Below, piece after piece: positions 8,965 through 18,500 of a stretch of 64,000 nt of DNA. Origin of the DNA: Litorivicinus sp. (GTDB lineage: Bacteria > Pseudomonadota > Gammaproteobacteria > Pseudomonadales > Litorivicinaceae); contig JAGYKJ010000002.1 in the NCBI GenBank assembly GCA_018401755.1, positions 62,001-126,000 of the forward strand, in the 5' to 3' direction. The notes beneath the pieces were generated by a model, which saw nothing but the letters and a program-made list of their open reading frames with translations, did not search any database and was not told the origin of the DNA. A program made the position numbers and the translations under genes. Position 1 is the first letter of the stretch, and the number at the start of each line of letters is the position of its first letter.

Positions 8965-9444
8965 ATGCGTTGGATGTACATCGGATGCGCGCTGATCTGG
9001 TCTGCCGGCCTTGCAGCACAAGACATGTCGGTGGAAGAAGCCATGCGGCATTTGCTGAAGGATTTGGAAAAAACACAGGTTGTGACAATTCCAACCCCTG
9101 CACCCGTTGTGCAAGGTGCAACCACATCGAGGACTCGAACATCTGCAACTGCAGCACCAGCAAGCGTGCCACAGACCATTCGTGTCGCGCGCGGACAAAC
9201 GCTGGATCAGATTATTCAGCGGCTGATGCCAGCTGCACCTGTACAAATGGATGTGATTCGTCGTGCCTTTGTGAATGCAAATCCAACTGCATTTCGTAAG
9301 GGTAATCCGAATTGGCTGTATGCTGGGGTTACGCTGACAGTGCCGACACTGGACAATTTCCGGGCTGTGGTTTTCAAATCAAATGCGCTGGATTTGAAGA
9401 AAAACGTGTCTGACGAAAAGGCCACTTGGGTGCGGTTTCCATGA
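8965..9444 (+). CDS. Small secreted protein with FimV/HubP-like LysM domain
   Basis: 159 aa from ATG 8965; the alternative ATG at 8959 abuts the AGAGGAA ribosome binding site, while 8965 gives six bases of spacing. The signal peptide spans about residues 1-18. A Thr/Pro/Ala-rich linker is followed by a domain with NPTAFRKGNPNWLYAGVTLTVP, which resembles the N-terminal LysM-type region of FimV/HubP polar proteins. The large cytoplasmic part of those proteins is absent. It sits between flgT and fliK, so a periplasmic, peptidoglycan-binding role around the flagellar base is plausible. No standard gene name fits. Confidence 0.6.
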   Translation: MRWMYIGCALIWSAGLAAQDMSVEEAMRHLLKDLEKTQVVTIPTPAPVVQGATTSRTRTSATAAPASVPQTIRVARGQTLDQIIQRLMPAAPVQMDVIRRAFVNANPTAFRKGNPNWLYAGVTLTVPTLDNFRAVVFKSNALDLKKNVSDEKATWVRFP

Positions 9445-9445
9445 T

Positions 9446-11101
9446 ATGGACGCTTTGCAGCCCATTCGGACGGTCCATTTTGTCAGTCCAGTGCATGAAG
9501 TGGTCCTCCAGGTCCACTTTCAATCCCAGCATGCGGATCGTCTGCGCGCGCACTTAACGCAAATCCCACCGCCCGCGATCTCGCTGGAAGTAACCCCCAC
9601 ATCGATTGCCCTCACTGTGCATCCTTCCCATCGTCACGATGGAGTAACGCTTGCGCCGGTTCGTATCCCGTTACCCATAGCGCCTGCTCTGGCGGCGGAG
9701 CAGCGTCTCGAGCATTGGCCAGTCCGAGTGGAGTCTGTCGGTGGGCAATGGTTATTTCGGGCGTCTGCAGCGGACGGGCGCGTATTGGTCATGCAATGGC
9801 CGGATCCATCAAAAGGTCTTCCTGCCTCGTTATCTCCCATCGCCTTGTCTCTTGAGACGTCCTTGCCCGATCGCTTACAGGCCTTATTCGGAATAAGCGC
9901 GGACACCGTGACTCGACTGCTGCAAGGGCGGCCGGTCTCACAACAGTCGAGTCGATTGATTCCAGAGCCCTCGACTGCCTTACATGTCAATCAGAACCGT
10001 GCCATGATCGTAGCCGAGACAATACGGGAGGTCAGTCGCCCAGCCATGTTGATACCCGATATTTCCCTAGCCATTCTTCGACCTGTATCTCCTGATGCTC
10101 TGCCAAGTACGGTCCAAGTGCGTTTGCCAGCTGCCGATGAGTTGGGTTTGCGCCCGGGGCAGGTGATTCAGGGATTGATCGCCTCGAGTGGTGAGAAAAT
10201 GGCGTTGACCCTGAATCAACAGTCGATTCCACTCCCGCCTGGTCGTTGGCTCGAAGGTCCAGTGCAAGCGCGCGTGGTCGCCACTGCCCAAGGGATGGCG
10301 TTACAGCTGATTCCAGAGGGCGCACGACAAGTTGCTGTGTCGGCCAGTGGAACCTTGAGCCCCGCCTTGGCACAAACACTAGGTCGTGTTGGAGTCGGTA
10401 GTCGTCCAGTACTATCCCAGTTTTTTTCGCCCGGTGGTTTGTTATCCGCAATTGTTCAGGAGTTTCCTCAGCTCAGTCGGCAACTGAGTCAATTCCAAGC
10501 ACGTTCTGATCAGATCACTGGTGCAGTGATTGCCCAGCAGTTCCAGCGCAATGGATTGATGCTGGAGGGTCGGCTGGCACAGGGCGTGCAATTGAATCAA
10601 GAGCAACTCAAACCCTGGCTGCGCCAGCTGCTGCAACTGCTCCCGTCGCAGCATCGATTGCGTTCTGTTGTCGAGTCGGCGGTGATGGACTTAGATGCAA
10701 TTCAGCTCGAAGCAGCGATCCAACCGAATGCGCGCGATGGTCATCTTGCTGCTCTCCTCTTATGGACCGATCAAGCGCCAGTCGAGCTGACCATTGAGCG
10801 TCGTGAAGAAGAGCGTGCAGAGGGCATGCAAGCAGTCTGGATTGTCGACTTACATACCGAGATCTCTGAGCTTGGAGAGCTGTGGTTATCCAGCCGTTAC
10901 GATGGTCATCAATTGGATCTGACCATGTGGGCTGATCGTCCAGACACTGTGGCGCTCGCACGGACGAATTTGACGGATTTACGTGCGGAACTGCAGTCGC
11001 ACGAACTCCGTGTTGGAGAGATGGTGGTCTTGGCTGGGCCGCGTCCGGTGAGTCAGGCGCTGCGTCATGCCACAGATCAACACCTGCAGGTGGATGCATG
11101 A
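9446..11101 (+). CDS. fliK: Hook-length control protein, FliK-like
   Basis: 551 aa, no signal peptide, Gln/Leu/Pro-rich. The C-terminal 100 or so residues match the Flg_hook domain that switches export specificity (pattern GELWLSSRYDGHQLDLTMWA, then LRAELQSHELRVGE). FliK proteins measure the hook and tell FlhB to stop exporting hook subunits. The next gene encodes an FlhB C-terminal homologue and overlaps it by 4 bases, which supports this job. A second fliK may exist beside fliL/M/N outside the window. With a 1046-aa hook subunit, the ruler may be adapted. Confidence 0.82.
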   Translation: MDALQPIRTVHFVSPVHEVVLQVHFQSQHADRLRAHLTQIPPPAISLEVTPTSIALTVHPSHRHDGVTLAPVRIPLPIAPALAAEQRLEHWPVRVESVGGQWLFRASAADGRVLVMQWPDPSKGLPASLSPIALSLETSLPDRLQALFGISADTVTRLLQGRPVSQQSSRLIPEPSTALHVNQNRAMIVAETIREVSRPAMLIPDISLAILRPVSPDALPSTVQVRLPAADELGLRPGQVIQGLIASSGEKMALTLNQQSIPLPPGRWLEGPVQARVVATAQGMALQLIPEGARQVAVSASGTLSPALAQTLGRVGVGSRPVLSQFFSPGGLLSAIVQEFPQLSRQLSQFQARSDQITGAVIAQQFQRNGLMLEGRLAQGVQLNQEQLKPWLRQLLQLLPSQHRLRSVVESAVMDLDAIQLEAAIQPNARDGHLAALLLWTDQAPVELTIERREEERAEGMQAVWIVDLHTEISELGELWLSSRYDGHQLDLTMWADRPDTVALARTNLTDLRAELQSHELRVGEMVVLAGPRPVSQALRHATDQHLQVDA

Positions 11102-11382
11102 AAAAGCCGGTGAAAGAAGCCATTGCGCTGGAGTACGGTCAGCATCAGGTGCCGAGTGTTGTCTTGAAGGCCGATGCCGAGTTGGCTGAGCGGGTCATTG
11201 CCGAAGCGCGTCGACAGGGGATTATGGTCACCGAGGATGCAGAGTTACTCTCGGCGCTTGCCAACGTCGGCCTACATGAAGAAATTCCGCCGGAGTTGTA
11301 CCACGCGGTCGCGGTTCTGTTGTCCTGGGTCTATTGGCTTAAAGGCCTGACTCCCGATGATGCACCTACACAGAATGGTTAA
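11098..11382 (+). CDS. fhlB: FlhB C-terminal-domain homologue (FhlB type)
   Basis: 94 aa, start ATGA-coupled to the fliK stop. It matches the cytoplasmic C-terminal domain of FlhB/YscU export-switch proteins (AIALEYG...VPSVVLKADAELAERVIAEARRQGI), but lacks the membrane part and the NPTH autocleavage motif. In place of that motif is the sequence around residues 12-20. Such stand-alone proteins can partly replace the FlhB tail and are often encoded next to fliK. It ends the plus-strand unit and converges with the minus-strand gene at 11379. Confidence 0.8.
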   Translation: MKKPVKEAIALEYGQHQVPSVVLKADAELAERVIAEARRQGIMVTEDAELLSALANVGLHEEIPPELYHAVAVLLSWVYWLKGLTPDDAPTQNG

Positions 11383-11946
11383 ATCCGCTCTTGACGGAGT
11401 TGCTGATCGAGCGGGACTTCGGTGACTGATTTTTTGATCAACGGCTGTGCATGCGGCGGGAGATCTCGAGTTTTGAACAGCCAGTCTGCAACAGCCGGTA
11501 ACCAAGTGGGTTTTAAGGCACTCATCGCAAGCCACAGAGGCACCGATCAAAGCCATCAGGATTAGGCTGACGCGACTTTGCAACGATAAGGGTTGATCCG
11601 TATCTGGTGTAATCAGTCCAGTTGAGACCCATTGGATTTGTCCCGGTGGATCTCCAGCAAGTTGGCTCCATGCCCCAAATACGCAGACGACCAGGGCTGG
11701 ATCACCCGCATTGGCTTGGGTTAAGACTGTTGAAAAGACGGTCGGTAGATCTCGCAGATTGACCCGATCGGCGTTGATTCGTGCCAGTTGATGTACCTCG
11801 ACGCCCTGCTCACAGGGGATATCTGGTCGACTGTGCCATTGGCTGCTGGAGGTCTGAATGATCTGCGTGAGTGCGATGACGAACACGAGCCCGCTGGCAG
11901 CGAGCATGATGCGGCGATGGAGTGGGGCGATTGGGGTTTCAGGCAT
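11379..11946 (-). pseudogene. Membrane protein with bacterial SH3 domain, frameshifted
   Basis: The start ATG 11946 overlaps the end of flgN by 8 bases. Residues about 10-30 form a membrane helix. A bacterial SH3-like stretch follows (NADRVNLRDLPTVFSTVL), then a second hydrophobic segment. Near 11544 the frame breaks: dropping one base from the CC there restores a protein reading VPLWLAMSALKPTWLPAV and ending at 11379, while the uncorrected frame becomes Cys-rich nonsense. About 188 aa if repaired. SH3 proteins of this kind bind peptidoglycan or protein partners; the role beside flgN/flgM is unknown. It may be a sequencing error rather than a true pseudogene. Confidence 0.6.
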
Positions 11947-12364
11947 CTCCAGACAAGACCGACTTTCTGCTTGAACGAACTTTTCCGAGTTTATCATAGA
12001 GTTCGAGCGTCGAGCCTGGGTCTTGTGATTGGAGTGTTGCCAGTGCCCCACGAATTGCGTCGAGCTGGCGTGAGATCAATAGTTCATTGCGCTGGTGTGC
12101 ACGCTTGCACGCGTCTAACTGATCTTGAATACGATTCCAGAGTGGATTTTTGGCAAGCGAAGTAAGCGCCTGGCGGTCTTGGGTATTTTGAATGACGGCC
12201 ATGAGTTCTGGGCGCGCCAATGCCTCGAGGGTCTCCCGCTTCTCTGCTTGGAGGGCCTCGAAGGCATCAATCTGTTGTCCCTTGAGTGCTTCGAACTCTT
12301 GGGTCAATAAGGATTCGAGACGGCGAGCGGCTTCAGCGAGTTGCTCAAGCAGTTCCGAATCCAT
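11939..12364 (-). CDS. flgN: FlgN-like export chaperone for FlgK/FlgL
   Basis: 141 aa, almost wholly helical with heptad-rich stretches (LLEQLAEAARRLESLLTQEF, then LQAEKRETLEALARPEL), as in FlgN. FlgN keeps the hook-filament junction proteins FlgK and FlgL soluble and brings them to the export gate. The gene lies 6 bases after flgM, the standard pairing, and its message probably begins at the sigma-28 promoter at 12698-12724. The sequence itself is weakly diagnostic, so the call leans on position. The large FlgK of this organism is the expected client. Confidence 0.8.
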   Translation of the reverse strand: MDSELLEQLAEAARRLESLLTQEFEALKGQQIDAFEALQAEKRETLEALARPELMAVIQNTQDRQALTSLAKNPLWNRIQDQLDACKRAHQRNELLISRQLDAIRGALATLQSQDPGSTLELYDKLGKVRSSRKSVLSGDA

Positions 12365-12370
12365 ATTTGC

Positions 12371-12661
12371 TTACAACAGCTTTTCGATGGATGCGAAACT
12401 TTCAGCAATACGCCGTGGATCGATCGGATAACTCCCATCAGCCAAGGCTTGTTTAATTTGCTCAACTTTCGCTTGGTCAAACTCCGCGCGACTCAAATCC
12501 TGCTGAGCAACCGCACTCAATTCCACTGTATCCGTGGCATTGGATGGGGCTGCCGCCTCACTTGTCACCAACCGCAGACGATTGTCTTGGTCTGCTTTAC
12601 TGGCGTCTGGCTTGACCGCAGAGGTGAGACGTCCGGCTACGCCAGAAATCAAATCAGTCAT
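12371..12661 (-). CDS. flgM: Anti-sigma-28 factor FlgM
   Basis: 96 aa from ATG 12661, with GAGGAG upstream; an in-frame ATG 21 bases earlier (12682) is less likely because that site lies between it and the chosen start. The C-terminal half has the FliA-binding pattern (VEQIKQALADGSYPIDPRRIAE). The N-terminal half is polar and disordered-looking. FlgM holds FliA until the hook is finished, then leaves through the export channel. A sigma-28 promoter stands directly upstream, giving the usual feedback in which FliA makes its own inhibitor. Confidence 0.93.
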   Translation of the reverse strand: MTDLISGVAGRLTSAVKPDASKADQDNRLRLVTSEAAAPSNATDTVELSAVAQQDLSRAEFDQAKVEQIKQALADGSYPIDPRRIAESFASIEKLL

Positions 12662-12697
12662 GTCAATCTCCTCACCTTTCAAAGGTTCTCAGCAAGA

Positions 12698-12724
12698 GAA
12701 TCGGCTACTTCTCAAAAAACTTTA
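12698..12724 (-). promoter_or_regulatory. Sigma-28 promoter for flgM-flgN
   Basis: The minus strand reads TAAAGTTT, 11 bases, GCCGATTC. Same spacing and -35 box as the flagellin and flaG promoters in this window. It lies 37 bases before the flgM ATG. Confidence 0.85.
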
Positions 12725-12753
12725 GCACGAATATTCAATATTTTTACGACGAC

Positions 12754-13815
12754 CTAAAGCCCTCGTGCTCGATGCCGTCCCGTGACGATCCCTTGGATCA
12801 CCTTGCCACTGTCAGGATTCTGTAAATTCACCTGTTCTCCCAACTTACCATCACTGAGTGCCACCGTGCTGACCGTGATCGTCAACGCACCCTGACGAAT
12901 CGAGAGGGTGACGGATTCGCCCTTACGGACCAAATCCGCCGCCATTAAATCTGTGCCGAGGACAATGTCGCCGGCACGCACGGTACGAACTGTTTGCAAC
13001 CCAACTGCGGCTTCACGGCGCTGTACCGCAGATTGCGGGACCTGTCGGGAAGCCAACACGCGTGGTTGCAAATCAGTCTCTGCAATCACCGTGCCACGGA
13101 CTAAGGTCTCCGCAGCGACCCAAGCTGTCACGCTACGATCTATATCGGATGTTCGGAGCATTTCTCCAGCGGCTAGATCCCGCGTTGCGAAGACGTCACC
13201 CGTCAGTGGCCAGGTCGTCAGTACATCGCGAGGCAAATCGCGTCGTTCATCTTCGCCTCGCTTGAGTTGGTCGAGTGCAATGGTCTGTCCTGCGGCCACT
13301 GCTTGAGTCAGTTCAAACCACGGCGAAAGTTCCGCTAAATCGCTCTGTCGTAACGCCTCTCCTGCCGACACGTTGCGATTGAGTCGTTGCCCAGCAGCTT
13401 CGCCTAAATCTCTGATGACATCGGTTGCCGGCCGTGCAATCGGCATGAGCGCAAGTGACTCTTCAGTTAACAGCGTACCGGATGCCAATGCGTCAATGGT
13501 GACCACCACGGTTTCGGTCGGGACGATATCTGTTCGAAGGAAAAACTTCCAACTGGGTTGATTGCAGCTGACTTCAAGGGTCCGCTGGTTGCCTCGAAAC
13601 GGAAACCGAAACAACAGCGCGTCCTCACACGGTCTCACCACAGCACGATCGTCGGGGCGAATCACTTCAATTGCATCAATGGGTTGTCCAGTGTCAGCCG
13701 CGATCCATTGGCGCGATTCCTGCACCAACGCATCGAGACCACCGGGAAACGCGATGGAGAGTGTTGCTGCGAACAGCGCGAAGCATCCTGCGACCAGTCG
13801 TTGAACGTATTTCAT
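12754..13815 (-). CDS. flgA: P-ring chaperone FlgA with apparent tandem SAF repeats
   Basis: 353 aa from ATG 13815, with a signal peptide at about residues 1-23. The frame runs open to 14178, but upstream of 13815 it crosses the promoter region and flgB. The C-terminal 60 residues match FlgA closely (RKGESVTLSIRQGALTITVS, then VIQGIVTGR). FlgA is usually 210-250 aa. The extra length appears to come from repeated SAF-like units: the pattern G-x-hydrophobic...DL recurs at about residues 109-124, 150-162, 172-185, 215-226, 238-251 and 279-292. FlgA escorts FlgI during P-ring assembly. It is divergent from flgB. No clear promoter of its own was found. Confidence 0.92.
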   Translation of the reverse strand: MKYVQRLVAGCFALFAATLSIAFPGGLDALVQESRQWIAADTGQPIDAIEVIRPDDRAVVRPCEDALLFRFPFRGNQRTLEVSCNQPSWKFFLRTDIVPTETVVVTIDALASGTLLTEESLALMPIARPATDVIRDLGEAAGQRLNRNVSAGEALRQSDLAELSPWFELTQAVAAGQTIALDQLKRGEDERRDLPRDVLTTWPLTGDVFATRDLAAGEMLRTSDIDRSVTAWVAAETLVRGTVIAETDLQPRVLASRQVPQSAVQRREAAVGLQTVRTVRAGDIVLGTDLMAADLVRKGESVTLSIRQGALTITVSTVALSDGKLGEQVNLQNPDSGKVIQGIVTGRHRARGL

Positions 13816-13860
13816 AGGAAGAGTATGCGTCGCCGCGTAGGACAACGCAAAGCCGATCCC

Positions 13861-13890
13861 TTGCCGTGTCAGGCAAGGGGTTGCCGGCAA
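13861..13890. repeat. TTGCC/GGCAA inverted repeats upstream of the flgB promoter
   Basis: TTGCC-GTGTCA-GGCAA (13861-13876) is followed by the palindrome TTGCCGGCAA (13881-13890), 38 bases upstream of the sigma-54 promoter. Related dyads stand upstream of the large flagellin promoter. They could be enhancer sites for a sigma-54 activator of the FlrC/FleQ kind. Confidence 0.5.
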
Positions 13891-13927
13891 GGCCTTGCGA
13901 GCCCCTGAAAATGAAGCACTTTTCCTT

Positions 13928-13943
13928 TGGCACATCCTTTGCA
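13928..13943 (+). promoter_or_regulatory. Sigma-54-type promoter for the flgB-flgL operon
   Basis: TGGCACATCCTTTGCA is the best consensus match in the window (TGGCAC, five bases, TTGCA), with GG and GC 12 bases apart. The predicted transcript start is near 13954, about 58 bases before flgB. Confidence 0.88.
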
Positions 13944-14011
13944 AGGACAGACCTGTCAAACCATGGACTGTCAGAAGATCGGCAGGTCCACTGAAAACTT
14001 GAGGGTGGCTA

Positions 14012-14395
14012 ATGAAATTGCTGGAAAACCCATTTGGGATACATGAACGGGCGCTGGCTGTCCGTAACCAGCGACTGGAGTTGATTGCGGGCAATATTGC
14101 CAACGCAGATACCCCCCATTTCAAAGCTCGCGACCTTGATTTCAAGAAGATTTTAGCGTCGGAGAATCCGACGCCCATGGCTGCGACCCATGCAAAGCAC
14201 TATCAAACCGGCGAGCTCGAAAACCCAGGTGGCTTGGTCTACCGGGTGCCTTACAACTCGTCGGTCGACGGCAATACCGTCGAGATTAGCGTCGAACAGG
14301 CGAAGTATGGTGAGGCGGCTGCAGATTACCAAACCACCTTGCAGTTCTTAGAAGGTCGGATCTCCGGCATTCGTAAAGCACTGCGTGCGGAGTAG
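14012..14395 (+). CDS. flgB: Proximal rod protein FlgB
   Basis: 127 aa. It carries the rod-family N-terminal motif (LELIAGNIANADTPHFKARD) and a helical C-terminus. FlgB forms the rod base just above the MS ring. It is the first gene of the operon flgBCDEFGHIJKL, driven by the sigma-54 promoter at 13928. Normal length. Confidence 0.96.
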   Translation: MKLLENPFGIHERALAVRNQRLELIAGNIANADTPHFKARDLDFKKILASENPTPMAATHAKHYQTGELENPGGLVYRVPYNSSVDGNTVEISVEQAKYGEAAADYQTTLQFLEGRISGIRKALRAE

Positions 14396-14404
14396 GGGTG
14401 ACAG

Positions 14405-14830
14405 ATGAGTATTAAAAACATTTTTGGAATTGCTGGGACTGCGCTGAACGCGCAAGTCATCCGAATGAACACCACTGCGTCGAACATTGCCAACGCAGGG
14501 ACGGTCTCACCGACTGAAGCGGAGGCTTTTCGTGCCAAGCGTCCGGTGTTTAAGGCCCTGGTGGAGCAAGCAGATCTCAATCGTGGCGCACCGCACTTGG
14601 GTGGCGTTAAGGTCAAAGAGATTGTCGATGACACCTTACCGGTCCGCAAAGTGCATGACCCCGGGAATCCTGAGGCAAATGAAGAAGGCTATGTCTTTCT
14701 TTCAAACGTCAATGAAGTCACCGAAATGGTGGAAATGATGGCGGCATCCCGCTCGTATCAAAACAACGTTGAGGTGGTGTCAACCGCTCGGCAGTTGATG
14801 ATGCGCACACTGGAAATTACCAAGGCTTGA
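14405..14830 (+). CDS. flgC: Proximal rod protein FlgC
   Basis: 141 aa. The N-terminal motif is MNTTASNIANAGTVSPTEAE and the C-terminal rod/hook helix is EMVEMMAASRSYQNNVEVVS, both as in FlgC. It follows flgB by 9 bases. FlgC assembles with FlgB and FlgF into the rod. Normal length, uninterrupted. Confidence 0.96.
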   Translation: MSIKNIFGIAGTALNAQVIRMNTTASNIANAGTVSPTEAEAFRAKRPVFKALVEQADLNRGAPHLGGVKVKEIVDDTLPVRKVHDPGNPEANEEGYVFLSNVNEVTEMVEMMAASRSYQNNVEVVSTARQLMMRTLEITKA

Positions 14831-15591
14831 TGATGGAAACGACAGTCTCACTTGCAAGTACCGGCATTCTGACTCAGCGCGACTATGACGAGCAGCAGCT
14901 GGTCAAGAATGGCAAAGACGACAGCTTGGATCGTAACGCCTTTCTGACGTTGTTGACCACGCAGTTACAGAACCAGAACCCGCTGGATCCGATGAAGAAC
15001 GAAGAATTTGTTGCACAGCTTGCACAGTTCTCTCAGTTAGAAGGAATCACCAACATGTCCACGTCGTTAAGCGACGTGGCGGATGTGATTCGGTCCGATC
15101 GGATCATGACTGGCGCGAATCTTGTTGGGAAATCGGTGTTTGCAGCCACGGGTCGGATTGATACCGATGGTCAAACGCCCTCGGCGATCGAGGTGGATCT
15201 GCCGTTTGGTGCTGAGCAGGTTGATGTCGGTATTTACGATGCCACCTCAGGTGCACTCCTGCGTTCAATTGTTGCTGGCCCACAAAGTTCCGGTGTACTT
15301 GAAATGACCTGGGACGGTCGTCGTGCTGATGGCACGGTGGTGCCTCCTGGGTCTTACATTATTCGTGGCACGAAGACAGTCGGGGGGAACGCCACTGCGG
15401 TCGAGCCATTCACTTATGCCACAGTCAAAACCGTGAGCTGGGACAGTCAAGCCGCTGATCTCAGCCTGAATTTATCCGGTGGGGCGGTTCTACCGCTCGC
15501 CAATGTGACCCGTATTGGTCAAGCCTCGGCCCCTGTGACGACAGCGCAGGCCGAATCTGCATCCACTCAAACCGCGCAAATTGAGGAGTAA
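14830..15591 (+). CDS. flgD: Hook-capping scaffold protein FlgD
   Basis: 253 aa from ATG 14830, which overlaps the flgC stop by one base; an in-frame TTG one codon earlier is also possible. The conserved N-terminus contains FLTLLTTQLQNQNPLDPMKN and EEFVAQLAQFSQLEGI. Mid-protein is a FlgD Ig-like/tudor region (TWDGRRADGTVVPPGSYI). FlgD caps the growing hook and guides FlgE addition, then leaves when the hook is finished. Confidence 0.96.
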   Translation: MMETTVSLASTGILTQRDYDEQQLVKNGKDDSLDRNAFLTLLTTQLQNQNPLDPMKNEEFVAQLAQFSQLEGITNMSTSLSDVADVIRSDRIMTGANLVGKSVFAATGRIDTDGQTPSAIEVDLPFGAEQVDVGIYDATSGALLRSIVAGPQSSGVLEMTWDGRRADGTVVPPGSYIIRGTKTVGGNATAVEPFTYATVKTVSWDSQAADLSLNLSGGAVLPLANVTRIGQASAPVTTAQAESASTQTAQIEE

Positions 15592-15594
15592 TCC

Positions 15595-18500
15595 ATGTCG
15601 TTCTTTACGTCGCTTACGGGATTAAACGCAGCCACCACACAGCTGGCCGTCACATCGAACAATATTGCCAACGCCGGGACCACCGGCTTTAAGCGTTCAA
15701 GATCTGATTTTGGCGACATCTTTGCGACCTCGCCCTTACAGAAGGCGTCCAACGTGGTTGGACAGGGGACGACCTTGAAGCAGGTCACCCAGGAGTTTTC
15801 GCAGGGCAATATCGTCCTCTCTGGAAACTCACTTGATTTGGCGGTGACTGGAGAAGGCTTCTTCCCACTGCGTTCGGCAGACGGACAGGAGCTGTTTACG
15901 CGGAATGGCTCCTTTTTATTAGATGAACGAAATAACGTCGTCAACTCTTCCGGACAGTTTCTTCGAGTGGCCTCTGTCGACTCTTTGGGTAAAGCAGATT
16001 TTGAAGCGGATTTGATTCCGCTGCAGATTATACCGCGGACCGTGGGTCAGGCTGTTCCAACCTCATCGATTGATTTACAAATCAACTTTCCAGGTGGATC
16101 TGATCCAATCATGGAAGCCGATCCGGAAACAGGGGCCCAGACTGTGGTCGCCTTTAATCCGAATGATCCAAATACGTATGCAAAATCCGCTGCAATCACC
16201 ATTTTCGATGCCAATGGGGAAGACTTTCTATTGACCTTCTACTATCGCCGGACGCAAGGGGCGACGGCGGATGACCCCTTCAGTAAGTGGCAAACCCACA
16301 TTATTTTAAACAACGAAGAGCTGACGCCGACCTTGTCGCAAGCGACCGATGCAGCGGGCAATAAGTTGTTTGTCAATAAGTATGGCGTCATTAAATCCGA
16401 GACGGATTCTGAGGTTCGGGGATTTACCACCAAGACCTTCTTTAAAAAATATAACCTCGATGATTTAGGTCCAGTGCAAGCCTCGAGGCCTGCCACCGCG
16501 ATCGGCAGTGTTGCTTCAGGACTGGCTTATCAAAGGGGTGCTGAGGGTGTGAAATTCTCGCCTGTCGCCGCGACCTTGGATGCCGATCGCGTTGATCTCA
16601 CCACGCCCCCTGGGACTGTCTCCTTCGACGTGGTCATTGACGGGGTCTCGACAACAGTATCGCGTATCTTTGCAGGCACGCCCACGATCGACGAACTTGC
16701 TGATGCGCTAGACGGTGCTATTGGAGCAACCACTGGCCTTGAAAACATGCGGGTATCCGTCGTGGATGACACGTTGCAGTTCAGTCATGAGGACGGTCTG
16801 ACCTTTTCCATTGCCAATATTTCTTCTGGCGTATTTTCCGCCACGGGCGTTGCTGTGGGCGGCGAAACAGCACCTGATTTGTCCAGCGCCTTTAGTCTCT
16901 TAATTGATGAAGATCTGGATAATCCAGTCGCAAACCCAGTTGCCATTGATCTCTCAGCCTTAACCAAGGCGACAAAGAATCTCAACGGTCAGGAAGTTGC
17001 AACTTTGATGACCAATGAGATCAATCGGCAATTGGGTGACGGCAAATACTTTGATTTGCGGACCAGTGTTGCTTCTCGTTCGTTTACCTTGGACTGGACA
17101 AGTGGGGCTGGCACGTTGCAAAGCGTGGATGTCGCGCTTGATGCGGTGCAAGCCACGCCAGAAGCCATCGCCTCGGCGATTCAGCAGCAGATCCGGGCAG
17201 CAACACAAGATCGGATCGACGTGGAATATAACTATGCATTGAAGCAATTCACCTTCAAAACGGGTGACTTGACCGATAGCTTGGTGTTAAAGAACACCGG
17301 TACGAACATCAATGCACTTTTTGGCCTGACATCCTCTGGCCGGACCTTAACCATTGATCCTTCATCCGGTGCGCCAGGCGTTGAAGTCTTACCCCAGGGG
17401 TCAGTGATCCTGCCTGAAGTCCAGCAGCGAACAGGTATCAAGGTGGAGTTCTTCCCGAACTCAGAAGCAGGTGCCATCGATGGTCATTTTACGATTTCAT
17501 CAGGTTCTACTGGTGACAACTCGTCGATCCAAGTCAGTGATATTTCGGATGAGGCGCTGGCCTATTTTGGGTTCGATATCAATGCAGTCACGGTTGAGCG
17601 TCCCTTGTCGGTAGGCAAAGAAGACGGTGATGAGGCCGTGCGAGGTGTGGACTCCACGTCGGCACGTGTGTTTGGAACACCCGTTCAGATTGACCCTGAT
17701 GAGACCTTCTCGGTCGATGAACTCAGTAATGAATTCACCATCACCATCGACAGTATTACCGAAACCTTCACTTTGCCGACGGGTGATTACAACCTGAACT
17801 CCTTTATCACGGCGCTCGAAGATCGGATTAACTCAATGGCCGACAGCGCAGGCCGGAGCATCTCCGGCGCGCGCGTCAATTACGACGAAACCCTGGGTGT
17901 TTTCACCATTACCTCGGGGATCACCGGGGATGATTCGTTTGTTCAGGTGGAGGGCTCGCCAAAGTTTGGATTATCCGATCTGAGTTCGGCGGTCGGATCG
18001 ACGGGCAGCTTTAGGCGCCCTGTCGCTGAGGTGACTGATGCAAACAATCAGACTGTCTTTGTGCAGCTCGAGCAAACCGAAGGGGTTGCACAAACTGAGA
18101 GGATTTTCTTTGAGTATGACCGTGACCCAGATACTGAGAACCCAGAAATGCCCACGGGTGCCGATGGGTTGGACAGCGAAACGGAATGGCGTCCGCTATT
18201 CTTGGATAAAGGCGAACTGACCTTTGATACAGCAGGCCGTTTGGTCTCGCCACAGGGCGGGGTCAATCTCAGTAATGTAGTGGTCGGGGCTGAGAAGGTC
18301 TCGGTCGACTATGCGGGGTCTACCCAGTTCACTAGTGACTTTACGGTGAACACCCAGTCCCAAAATGGTCAGCCCAATGGCTCTCTTGTGGCTGTGGATA
18401 TTGCAGATGATGGTCTGGTGACCGCGTCCTATTCTAATGGAACCCAGGATTTAAAAGGCAAGATCATTCTTGCAACCTTCTCAACACCCAACGGCCTACG

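Noticed and set aside
13816-13860. Sigma-54 promoter for flgA on the minus strand
   Set aside because: One candidate keeps the GG/GC spacing, but its -24 element matches only the GG.
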